Assembly: GCA_900313545.1 (NCBI GenBank)
Contig: OMRS01000006.1
Coordinates: 1 to 14,703, forward strand
From: an uncultured Eubacteriales bacterium
GTDB lineage: Bacteria > Bacillota_A > Clostridia > Christensenellales > Aristaeellaceae
Length of the DNA stretch: 14,703 bases
Reading direction: 5' to 3'
Shown: piece after piece, positions 1 to 6,023 of the stretch
Position numbering within the stretch: the stretch's first letter is position 1
Layout: every line of letters starts with the position of its first letter
Position numbers and translations under genes: made by a program
The notes under the pieces: model-generated
Seen by the model: the letters and a program-made list of their open reading frames with translations, nothing else
Told to the model about the DNA's origin: nothing
Database searches by the model: none

Positions 1-169
1 GCGTGATGCAAAACCGCATTCCTGCCCTCTTCACCACCCTGCTCCTCGCCCCGAAGCGGACAATCCCCGTCCGGCGGTCCGGACCATGTGGGCCTTCACA
101 TGCCGGCATGCCCTCCATCTGCAGGCTTCTGCCCGCCGGTCATCCGCACCCTTCTTCTGAGCACTGACA
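1..169. other. Window edge, no supportable gene
   Basis: I see no convincing gene here. Short frames run off the left edge on both strands, but none resembles a known family or has a ribosome binding site I would trust. The stretch is rich in small palindromes: GGTCCGGACC at 76-85, CATGTG/CACATG arms at 85-102 and CATGCCGGCATG at 99-110. It lies just downstream of the trxA terminator, so it is probably ordinary intergenic sequence. Confidence 0.5.
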
Positions 170-213
170 AAATGAATGAACCCCGGCCCGGAGACTGGCT
201 CCAGGCCGGGGTT
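170..213 (-). terminator. Intrinsic terminator of the hisS-rseC-trxA operon
   Basis: Read on the minus strand, a 15-bp stem (arms at 199-213 and 179-193, including one G-U wobble) encloses a 5-nt loop at 194-198. It is followed by the U-rich run TTCATTCATTTTG. The stem begins 10 bp after the trxA stop codon. On the plus strand the wobble becomes a C-A mismatch, so the minus direction is favoured. Confidence 0.85.
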
Positions 214-222
214 TCGTTTGAT

Positions 223-537
223 TTACAGAACTGCGTCCAGCATTTTGACAACTTCCGCCTTGGGGGTGACGCCCACGCGCTTCGCTACGGGCTGGCCGTT
301 CTTGAAGAGGATCAGGGTGGGAATGCTCATGATGCCATAGCGCTGAGCGATTTCGCCTTCCTCATCCACATCCACCTTTCCGACCACGGCGCGGCCTTCA
401 TATTCCGCTGCCACTTCTTCAATCACCGGGCCCATGATCCGGCAGGGGCCACACCAGGTTGCCCAGAAATCCACCAGTACCGGGGCAGTTCCCTTCAGGG
501 CTTCATCAAAGGATGCCGCATTGAACTGTTTTGCCAT
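223..537 (-). CDS. trxA: Thioredoxin
   Basis: A 104-residue thioredoxin, a small cytoplasmic protein-disulfide reductase that is recharged by thioredoxin reductase. The sequence shows the full single-domain fold at normal family length: the buried Asp23 in LVDFWA, the active-site WCGPC at residues 28-32 (Cys29 and Cys32), and the cis-proline loop SIPT with Pro73. There is no signal peptide. The start is fixed by GGAGGT at 546-551, 8 nt upstream of the ATG. The gene is last in the hisS-rseC-trxA operon, 24 bp after rseC, and is followed directly by a terminator. Its linkage to an RseC-like four-cysteine membrane protein suggests a shared thiol-redox role, but that is inference. No thioredoxin reductase gene lies in the window. 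Confidence 0.97.
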   Translation of the reverse strand: MAKQFNAASFDEALKGTAPVLVDFWATWCGPCRIMGPVIEEVAAEYEGRAVVGKVDVDEEGEIAQRYGIMSIPTLILFKNGQPVAKRVGVTPKAEVVKMLDAVL

Positions 538-561
538 GAATTTGCACCTCCATTGTAAATT

Positions 562-1014
562 TTATTTTGAAACCCCCGGCGCGGCCGGGGCGGTTTCCGT
601 TTTACGGGGCACCCTTGAGGGCACCACTTCAATGATTTTGGGCTCCCACTTTCCTCGTGAGAACACCGGGTCCAGCAGACGCATAAGTCCATAGGCCAGT
701 GCCGTCCCTGCAATGGCGGTCAGGGCGATCAGCCCCTCGTTCACCTTGAGGAGCACGCCTGCTCCCAGACCCAGGAGAAATCCCGCCAGAGGGATCATGT
801 AGGCGACCATGGAAGCCAGCATCACATGGCTGTCATCCATCTCCACCACCACCACATCCCCGGGATTGGCCTGTCCCGGGATCACGAGGGTATGCTGTTT
901 GCAGTTCGTGCTTCCCCGGGCGCAGTTGTGGCAGTCTCCGCACGCTTCCAGCCGCTCAAACTCGATGGTCAGCTTTCCCCCGTCCGCAGCTTTGACAATG
1001 CCCGCATTCTTCAT
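562..1014 (-). CDS. RseC/MucC-family (SoxR-reducing system) membrane protein
   Basis: A 150-residue protein of the RseC/MucC family (PF04246). Family members are small inner-membrane proteins linked to the SoxR-reducing (Rsx/Rnf) system and, in Proteobacteria, to sigma-E control. Their role in Bacillota is poorly defined. Visible features are an N-terminal beta-rich segment and a cysteine cluster, Cys25-x2-Cys28-x2-Cys31-x6-Cys38, suited to an Fe-S cluster or thiol chemistry. Two hydrophobic segments follow at about residues 65-87 and 93-114, with a short charged, Pro/Ala-rich tail. The start codon lies 2 bp after the hisS stop, and its GGAGG (1022-1026) sits inside the last hisS codons, so translational coupling is likely. 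trxA follows 24 bp downstream. The family call is firm; the biochemical function is not. Confidence 0.88.
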   Translation of the reverse strand: MKNAGIVKAADGGKLTIEFERLEACGDCHNCARGSTNCKQHTLVIPGQANPGDVVVVEMDDSHVMLASMVAYMIPLAGFLLGLGAGVLLKVNEGLIALTAIAGTALAYGLMRLLDPVFSRGKWEPKIIEVVPSRVPRKTETAPAAPGVSK

Positions 1015-1016
1015 AT

Positions 1017-2282
1017 TCAGTCCTCCACAAGCCGGCAGATGCCGTCCAGATCCGTGAGGCTCAGCTCCGTCTCCTCATGGGTCTCCAGGTTCCGAAGCTT
1101 CACCACGCCCCGTTCCAGCTCATCTCCGCCGATCACGCCCACAATCCTGGCCTGGCAGCGGTCCGCGTACTTGAACTGCGCCTTCATGCTGCGCCCCACG
1201 TGGTCGATGTCACAGGCCACGCCGCGGGAGCGGAGCCTGCCGGCCAGCTCCAGTGCGCAGATCCTGGCCTCCTGTCCGTAATTGGCCAGGTACAGGTCCA
1301 GAAGGCGCGGCCGGGGAATCTGGATTCCGGACTGCTCCATGACCATGAGAAGCCGCTCCATGCCCATGCCAAACCCGGCACCGGCCATGGACGGTCCCCC
1401 GATCTCCTCGATGAGGTTGTCGTAGCGTCCCCCGCCGCACACCGTCAGGGGGCCGGCAGGCGTGTCCGCGATGATTTCAAATACCGTCCGGGTATAGTAG
1501 TCCAGCCCGCGGACGATGCCCGGGTCCACGGTAAAGGGAATTCCCAGGATCTTCAGGGCCTGCTGGAGCTGCGTAAAGTGGGCCGCGCACTCTTCATCCA
1601 GATAATCCAGGATCACCGGTGCACCCTCGATGGCCCTCCTGCACTTTTCCTCCTTGCAGTCCAGCACCCGCATGGGATTGCGCTCCAGGCGCTCCCTGCA
1701 GTTGGCGCACAGTTCCCCTTCCCGCTCGCGCAGGAAGGCCCGGAGCTGGTCGGTGTACACCTTCCGGCACGCCGGACAGCCGATGGAGTTGATGTGCAGC
1801 TGCAGTCCCGTCAGTCCCAGGTCCCGGATCAGGTTCCAGGCCAGGGAAATCAGCTCCGCCTCCGCCGTGGCCATCGGGGCGCCGAAGACTTCCACGCCGA
1901 ACTGGTGGAATTCCCGGAGACGCCCGTTCTGGGGCTTTTCATAGCGGAAATTGGGCATGGACAGATAGTACATCTTGGCCGGCAGGGTCTCGGCGTACAG
2001 CCGGCTCTCGATGAAGGAGCGCACCACCGAAGCGGTGCCCTCGGGCTTGAGGGTGATGGACCGCCCGCCCTTGTCCTGGAAGGTGTACATCTCCTTCTGG
2101 ACGATGTCCGTGGTGTCCCCCACGCCCCGCAGGAACAGCTCGGTGTGTTCAAACATGGGCGTGCGGACCTCCCGCAGCCCGTACAGGGCGCATGCCCTGC
2201 GGATCTTCTCCTCCACATACTGCCATTGATAACTGTCGGTCATGAGCACATCCCGCGTGCCCTTGGGTGCCTGTATTGCCAT
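1017..2282 (-). CDS. hisS: Histidine--tRNA ligase
   Basis: A 421-residue class II aminoacyl-tRNA synthetase that charges tRNA-His with histidine using ATP. The N-terminus MAIQAPKGTRD is typical of the family. Class II motif 1 lies near residues 40-68, motif 2 is FRYEKPQNGRLREFHQFG at 112-129, the histidine-specific HisA motif RGLDYYTRTVFE is at 258-269, and motif 3 (GAGFGMGMERLL) is at 301-312. A C-terminal anticodon-binding domain covers about 325-421. The insertion domain carries CxxC pairs (Cys169/172, Cys192/195) plus Cys209 and Cys214, possibly a zinc ribbon. The frame stays open upstream to 2417, but I chose 2282 because AAAGGAG at 2294-2300 precedes it and the upstream residues resemble no synthetase. 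It is first in the operon. A possible promoter at 2712-2740 implies a long leader. Confidence 0.97.
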   Translation of the reverse strand: MAIQAPKGTRDVLMTDSYQWQYVEEKIRRACALYGLREVRTPMFEHTELFLRGVGDTTDIVQKEMYTFQDKGGRSITLKPEGTASVVRSFIESRLYAETLPAKMYYLSMPNFRYEKPQNGRLREFHQFGVEVFGAPMATAEAELISLAWNLIRDLGLTGLQLHINSIGCPACRKVYTDQLRAFLREREGELCANCRERLERNPMRVLDCKEEKCRRAIEGAPVILDYLDEECAAHFTQLQQALKILGIPFTVDPGIVRGLDYYTRTVFEIIADTPAGPLTVCGGGRYDNLIEEIGGPSMAGAGFGMGMERLLMVMEQSGIQIPRPRLLDLYLANYGQEARICALELAGRLRSRGVACDIDHVGRSMKAQFKYADRCQARIVGVIGGDELERGVVKLRNLETHEETELSLTDLDGICRLVED

Positions 2283-3116
2283 ATGGTCTTTCTCTCCTTT
2301 GTTTCTCGCATTGCCTCCGGCTTCCGCCGGGAGCACAGGGGCTGGGCCGCATGTCCCGAATCCGGCGGTTCGCCCGTCAATTAAGGGCATCCCGCCTGCA
2401 CCCGATCCGTCTGCCATTCCTTCTCTTTCCGGTTACCTGCCCGAAAAGTCCGGCACAGCGGTCCTGTCCGTTCCTTCCCGGCAGCAGCCCTGTGCCGTCC
2501 GGGTTCCCTGCCCCTTTGTCGCAGTCTCTGCGTCTTCAGCCCCTGTCCGGAAGGCCGCTTCCGCCCTCTGTGCTGCCATGTCCTGCTCTGCTGCTCAGCC
2601 TGGTCGTCGCCGGCTCAGGCATGTCTTCCCGCCCTGCAGGGTCAGTCGGGATTTTGCCTCTTGCCTCCGGCGGGGATGACCGGAACGGAAGCGGCCCCCT
2701 GTCTCTTGCATATACTATGTGTTTTCGCGGTCCTTTTCAACTGTTTGCCGGTCAATATTTCAGCCGCGGACCCCAAGCGCCGGATTCCGGACTCCAGGCA
2801 GCCTTTCGTAAGGGTCACGCGTGCCGCCCCTCCCCGGGGCACCCGGCTCCGGGCCGCGGGCGTTCACCCTCCCCGCCCGGACGTGAACGGTCCCGGGACG
2901 CTTCCGGCAGGCTGCTTCCCGCCTCCGGAACCCGGGGATTGGATCCGCCGTCCCCTCCTTCCGGGGGGATTGTCTGCCGGTCCTGCGTCCGCCTTCCCCA
3001 TGCCTCCCGGATCTGTTTGTCCTACAAACTATGATCTTTTTAAAACTTTTTGGCAGATATCCCCCAAAAACCGTCAGATTTGTGCAGGATTCACACAATA
3101 TGTAGATGTTTCTCTG
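2283..3116. other. Long hisS leader region and intergenic spacer
   Basis: About 830 bp with no believable gene. Open frames exist on the plus strand (for example 2267-3034), but they read as Pro/Ser/Arg-rich low-complexity peptide without a family match, as expected of GC-rich noncoding DNA. On the minus strand it holds the candidate hisS promoter and the leader. In that leader, arms CGGCACAG (2451-2458) and CTGTGCCG (2490-2497) can pair, followed on the minus strand by a short TTTT. A small hairpin with CCGGC/GCCGG arms lies at 2317-2338 near the ribosome binding site. No canonical T-box sequence is evident. The 3015-3116 end is AT-rich and could act as an upstream element for the promoter of the 90-residue GNAT gene. 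Confidence 0.5.
2712..2740 (-). promoter_or_regulatory. Candidate sigma-A promoter for the hisS operon
   Basis: On the minus strand, TTGAAA (-35, 5 of 6 consensus bases, 2735-2740) is separated by 17 nt from TAGTAT (-10, 4 of 6, 2712-2717). Transcription would start near 2705, leaving about 420 nt of leader before the hisS ATG. A second TTGACC lies slightly upstream but has no matching -10 element. Confidence 0.45.
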
Positions 3117-3145
3117 TAGACATTTCCGTCATAGTCCTGTATAAT
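3117..3145 (+). promoter_or_regulatory. Near-consensus sigma-A promoter of the small GNAT gene
   Basis: TAGACA (-35, 5 of 6, 3117-3122), a 17-nt spacer, and a perfect TATAAT (-10, 3140-3145). It is preceded by an AT-rich stretch. The predicted start near 3151-3153 gives a leader of about 55 nt. The leader opens with a hairpin of GAAGCC (3156-3161), loop GAAG, and GGCTTC (3166-3171), which may stabilise the mRNA 5' end. This is the strongest promoter in the window. Confidence 0.85.
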
Positions 3146-3207
3146 CAATCGGGAAGAAGCCGAAGGGCTTCCGTTGTCCTTTATCTGTCAAACAAGGAGG
3201 TGCCGTC

Positions 3208-3480
3208 ATGTATCGTGTTGCTATGAATTCTGAACTGGACCAGGTTGTCGCCTACTCGGACAACTGGATCGCCGGGCACTGTGATTACCAGTGCAACGGC
3301 AAGACGCTGATCATCAACCGCGTCGACGTCCCGGAACGCTACGTCTCTCAGGGAGTCGGCGACGCCATCATGCACTGTCTGGTCGACTATGCCCGTGAAC
3401 AGGACTGCATCGTGGTTCCCATCTGCAGCTATGCATCCTCCTGGTTCAGAAAGAATCAGGATTGCCGGGACCTCCTCTGA
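3208..3480 (+). CDS. Small GNAT-fold N-acetyltransferase (YjdJ/PF14542-like)
   Basis: A 90-residue protein resembling the minimal GNAT family PF14542 (Acetyltransf_CG, YjdJ-like), which keeps only the acetyl-CoA binding core; its substrates are generally unknown. The segment from about 28 to 75 follows the family pattern: a strand (KTLIINRVDVPERY), the pyrophosphate-loop region RYVSQGVGDAIM (residues 44-55), a helix, then the strand VVPICSYASSWF with the conserved Cys73. The loop reads SQGVG where RGQGIA is usual, a slightly divergent but plausible CoA site. AAGGAGGT at 3194-3201 sits 6 nt before the ATG. The gene is monocistronic, with a near-consensus promoter upstream and a terminator 18 bp after the stop, suggesting steady, strong expression. 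Family assignment is fairly confident; substrate unknown. Confidence 0.85.
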   Translation: MYRVAMNSELDQVVAYSDNWIAGHCDYQCNGKTLIINRVDVPERYVSQGVGDAIMHCLVDYAREQDCIVVPICSYASSWFRKNQDCRDLL

Positions 3481-3497
3481 TCCTGTTGCTCTTTCCT

Positions 3498-3530
3498 CAG
3501 GGACGGACCTCTTCCGTCCCTGTTTTTTAT
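3498..3530 (+). terminator. Intrinsic terminator of the small GNAT gene
   Basis: A perfect 10-bp stem, CAGGGACGGA (3498-3507) and TCCGTCCCTG (3513-3522), with loop CCTCT, followed by six T residues (3523-3528). It starts 18 bp after the stop codon. Confidence 0.95.
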
Positions 3531-3555
3531 TCCGGACAATCCCCCCGTTTTCCCG

Positions 3556-3589
3556 CATGCCCCCTCCGGCCGCGGCCGGAGGGGGCATG
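3556..3589. repeat. Perfect 34-bp palindrome
   Basis: The arm CATGCCCCCTCCGGCC (3556-3571), a central GC, and its exact reverse complement (3574-3589) form an uninterrupted 34-bp palindrome. It lies between the GNAT terminator and the 3' end of the convergent DUF1349 gene. Neither side carries a T tract, so it is not a standard intrinsic terminator, though a hairpin this stable could still stop polymerase or protect 3' ends. I see no second copy in the window. Confidence 0.85.
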
Positions 3590-3639
3590 TTCTGTCGCTG
3601 CCTTCCACGGATCTGTCCCGGGGGCCCGGAAAGTCCCGC

Positions 3640-4245
3640 TCATATTTCATCCGGTTCCTGTCCGTCGTGCGCCTTCCATGCGCACCCGGTCACCTTCATG
3701 TCCGTAAACACCGCCGTGAAGCTGGAATCCTCCGGACTGCAGGCGTAGATGCCGAAACGGATCCTTCCCGCCCCTTCCCACATGTGGCACACCCGCATCT
3801 GGGAGAAAGTCACGCCGTCCTGCGAGCATTCGATGCAGTAGTCATCCTCCCTGCGGCTGAGGCGGTACCACATGGTTTTCACGTCCGCCTGGATCTGCGT
3901 CGTCGCCCAGTCAGAGTAGCCGTGGTTGGTGACCACGGACCCCAGGTGCTGGAACTGCCCGTTTTCAAACTCCACGGAGCCCTTCAGCCAGTTCTCCGAA
4001 TCGAGGTACATGACGATGCCGCACTGGTCAAAGCGGTGGCTGCTCCCGGAGAAATCCGTCCTGACAACAAACGAAAAGGTCTTTTCCTCCGTCTCCATCT
4101 GGAGCACCGGCGCGTTGTCGTTGCGGAAATGATAGTAGGTCCGCTGCCACAGGTCCGTATGCGGCGCGGTGGTGATGGTGGCCCTGTCCTCCGTGAGGCT
4201 CCACCTGGCCGGTTCCCTCGTCCACCTGAAATCCCTGATGTCCAT
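3640..4245 (-). CDS. DUF1349 domain-containing protein
   Basis: A 201-residue cytoplasmic protein matching the DUF1349 family, a concanavalin-A-like beta-sandwich related to regions found with glycoside hydrolases; no biochemical activity is established. The conserved core is visible as alternating strands: FSFVVRTDFSG (57-67), CGIVMYLDSENWLKGSVEFENG (75-96), then LGSVVTNHGYSDWATT (101-116), the family's most recognisable stretch, and FGIYACSPEDSSFTAVFTDMKV (164-185). Residues 10-15 (REPARW) fit the usual N-terminal segment. There is no signal peptide or membrane segment. The frame is open up to 4368, but AAGGAGG at 4254-4260, 8 nt before ATG 4245, and loss of family similarity upstream fix the start. 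It appears monocistronic. A carbohydrate-binding role is a guess from fold. Confidence 0.87.
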   Translation of the reverse strand: MDIRDFRWTREPARWSLTEDRATITTAPHTDLWQRTYYHFRNDNAPVLQMETEEKTFSFVVRTDFSGSSHRFDQCGIVMYLDSENWLKGSVEFENGQFQHLGSVVTNHGYSDWATTQIQADVKTMWYRLSRREDDYCIECSQDGVTFSQMRVCHMWEGAGRIRFGIYACSPEDSSFTAVFTDMKVTGCAWKAHDGQEPDEI

Positions 4246-4386
4246 CCTTCCATCCTCCTTCGTCCGGTCATGGCCTCCCTGCGCGGCGGCTCCCCATCGG
4301 GCTCCTTCGCCCCGTCCCGAAGTTCCGGGGCCGGCCTGTTCTCCCTCCTTCCGGAGAGAGAACGGCATCCTTCACCGGCACCGTTT

Positions 4387-4420
4387 CCGCGCGGCCGGGC
4401 CGCAGCGGTTTTTTATTTTA
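4387..4420 (+). terminator. Plus-strand intrinsic terminator without an obvious gene
   Basis: A GC-rich stem (CCGCGCGGC at 4387-4395 with GCCGC at 4399-4403 and GCGG at 4405-4408, one bulged A, loop CGG) is followed by TTTTTTATTTTA. The form is textbook for the plus strand, yet the nearest plus-strand gene ends at 3480 and has its own terminator. It could end an antisense or small RNA. Alternatively the T run may serve as part of a minus-strand promoter. Confidence 0.6.
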
Positions 4421-4458
4421 ACATAAAATGAACCATTTGACGAGCACAAAATCGGCGT

Positions 4459-4508
4459 CCCGCCAAGGGGCGCCGCCCCCGAAGGTACCGCCCTCTGGCG
4501 GGTTTTTT
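4459..4508 (+). terminator. Second plus-strand terminator-like hairpin
   Basis: Outer arms CCCGCCA (4459-4465) and TGGCGGG (4496-4502) enclose an inner GGGGC/GCCCC hairpin, followed by six T residues (4503-4508). A shorter alternative stem, CCGCC-CTCT-GGCGG, also abuts the T run. No plus-strand gene precedes it. It faces the minus-strand terminator at 4554-4607, so the two could block convergent read-through. Confidence 0.6.
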
Positions 4509-4553
4509 CTTCACCCGGGCCGCTTCGTCAGCTTGCCCAGGGTTCCCGCCTGC

Positions 4554-4607
4554 AAAAAAAGCGCCCGGAACCACCTGCAGCGCCTTGCCGCATGTGGTTC
4601 CGGACGC
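4554..4607 (-). terminator. Intrinsic terminator of the two-component operon
   Basis: On the minus strand, arms GTCCGGAACCAC and GTGGTTCCGG pair as a perfect 10-bp stem (4594-4603 with 4565-4574) extended by further G-C pairs at the base. The loop is 19 nt. Seven T residues follow (A run at 4554-4560 on the plus strand). It lies about 155 bp beyond the kinase stop codon. Confidence 0.88.
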
Positions 4608-4763
4608 AGCTCATCACCTGATCCGGCAGGCGGCCTGCGGCACTCCCCCGTGCTGCGCCGCGCCGTCCACCGTTGGCCCTGTCCGGTTTTTTGCATCCGG
4701 CCGGGTCCCTTCACCTCTCCCGTTCCCGGGCACATGCTTCCGGGAGACGGGGCGGTTCGCCTG

Positions 4764-6023
4764 TCAGGGGATCGTCACCCTGACCACGGTTCCCCCTCCC
4801 TCCCGGGGAGAGATCTTCAGTTTTCCCTGGCACATGAGCTCAAGGCGGTGCCGGAGGTTCTTCAGGGCGATATGGGGCTCTCCGTCATCGACCGGCTCAA
4901 AATCGGCCCCGTTGTTTTCCACGGTGATTTCACTGCCCGCCTCCATTCTGGCCGTCCGGATGAGGATCCGAAGGGGACCCGCATCCGGGTCCATGCCATG
5001 CTTGACGGCGTTTTCCACGATGGGCTGAAGGGTCAGCGGGGGCACCCGGAAATCCGTATGCGCCGTATCGTACTCCACCTGGAGGCCGTCCCCGTACTGC
5101 GCCTGCTCCACGGCAAGATACGCGCGCGTATGCTCCAGCTCCTCAGCAAAGGCGATGGGCTTCTCGCTGGCGATGGCCTTGAAGTTCCTGCGGAGGTAGG
5201 TGGTAAAGTCCAGCGTGACCTGCTGCGCCAGGTCGGGATCCTGCTTGCAGAGATAGTAGATGGTCGTCATGGTGTTGTAGATGAAGTGGGGACGCATCTG
5301 CAGCACCATGATGCTCGTGCGCTGATGGGCAATCTCCCGCTGCATGCGCAGGTCCTGTCCGATCTGGTCCGACAGGATGAGCACAAACATCGAAAGGGCG
5401 CTCATGACAACGCCCACGGTGAGCAGATCGTACACGGAGACAAACAGATGGATGAACAGGGCAAGCGTCATGGGGAGCAGCCCGGCGAGGAACGCGCCGA
5501 AGGCCCTCTTTGACAGTTTGTGTCTCCTGCGGACCACCCCCGCCAGATTGAACAGCAGCATCGCTTCCAACTGCATGATGACCAGCGAATACAGGTCACC
5601 CCGAAGGAACTTGTTTCCCGGCCCGAACGAATACAACCAGTCCGTGAACAGGGACATGTTCATCATGATGAAGAACAGGATCCACAGGGTCCCCACCGAG
5701 GCAAGCAGCGCGCTGTTGCGCCAGTCTTCCCCGCAGCAGTGCAGCAGGTACGCGGGCATCAGCAGCACAAGGAACGATGAGAACAAGGTTTCCATGTAAA
5801 CGATCCCCTTCTGCATCGGCTTCATTTCGGGGCGAAGGTAGCTGAAACCCTCCGCCAGGCAGAAGGCGGCGTACAGCGCCAGGCACAGAAAGTAGATCAT
5901 GAAAAAGCGCCTGCTCCACCGGTCAATTCCCGGCATGATCGCCGCCGCTCCCAGTCCCAGCAGCGCCAGCATCAGCGAGGCCCCGATCAGGATAACCCCC
6001 GATATCAGCTCCATATCGATCAT
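4764..6023 (-). CDS. LytS/YehU-type sensor histidine kinase
   Basis: A 419-residue membrane sensor kinase of the His_kinase (PF06580) class. Seven hydrophobic segments are visible at about 8-30, 40-60, 75-97, 104-124, 143-163, 174-196 and 200-218, with only short loops, so sensing is probably within the membrane or by a small ligand. The cytoplasmic part has the phosphoacceptor motif QMRPHFIYNT with His246, then the ATPase N-box PIVENAVKHG (Asn338). The G1 box reads VENNGADF (368-375) instead of the usual DNGxG: the adenine-contacting Asp is Asn370 and the second Gly is Asp374. The G2 region (ALKNLRHRLEL) lacks its leading Gly, while the final GGGT at 409-412 is intact. ACCTCC (6032-6037) marks the ribosome site, and the start overlaps the regulator stop as ATGA. 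It almost certainly partners the upstream regulator. Confidence 0.92.
   Translation of the reverse strand: MIDMELISGVILIGASLMLALLGLGAAAIMPGIDRWSRRFFMIYFLCLALYAAFCLAEGFSYLRPEMKPMQKGIVYMETLFSSFLVLLMPAYLLHCCGEDWRNSALLASVGTLWILFFIMMNMSLFTDWLYSFGPGNKFLRGDLYSLVIMQLEAMLLFNLAGVVRRRHKLSKRAFGAFLAGLLPMTLALFIHLFVSVYDLLTVGVVMSALSMFVLILSDQIGQDLRMQREIAHQRTSIMVLQMRPHFIYNTMTTIYYLCKQDPDLAQQVTLDFTTYLRRNFKAIASEKPIAFAEELEHTRAYLAVEQAQYGDGLQVEYDTAHTDFRVPPLTLQPIVENAVKHGMDPDAGPLRILIRTARMEAGSEITVENNGADFEPVDDGEPHIALKNLRHRLELMCQGKLKISPREGGGTVVRVTIP

Larger units (their letters stand above)
4246..4553. other. Upstream region of DUF1349 gene with plus-strand hairpins
   Basis: No gene is seen here. Read on the minus strand, an AT-rich patch around 4409-4430 includes TAAAAT, which could be a -10 element for the DUF1349 gene, but the -35 match is poor. 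Read on the plus strand, the same stretch carries two terminator-like hairpins, at 4387-4420 and 4459-4508, listed separately. A possible stand-alone -35 hexamer TTGACG lies at 4437-4442 on the plus strand without a matching -10. Confidence 0.45.

Noticed and set aside
1..163. Partial gene entering from the left edge
   Set aside because: Frames are short and Pro/Arg-rich, overlap between readings, and match no family; the palindrome-rich sequence looks intergenic.
1077..2384. A 435-codon plus-strand open frame opposite hisS
   Set aside because: It lies antisense to an unmistakable histidyl-tRNA synthetase and its His/Gln/Val-rich product matches nothing.
2451..2497. Canonical T-box for hisS
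   Set aside because: The best minus-strand match to the 14-base T-box core agrees at only about 8 positions and lacks the UGGN bulge, so I list the leader as unusual rather than as a T-box.
2267..3034. Possible plus-strand gene of 255 codons in the hisS upstream region
   Set aside because: The translation is low-complexity (Pro, Ser, Arg, Gly) with no domain or credible ribosome site, and it overlaps the hisS start.
4459..4502. T-box-like string AGGGCGGTACC on the minus strand
   Set aside because: It carries CGGT where the tRNA-binding UGGN is required, there is only about 50 nt between it and the preceding terminator, so no stem I fits, and the downstream gene is not an amino-acid or tRNA gene.
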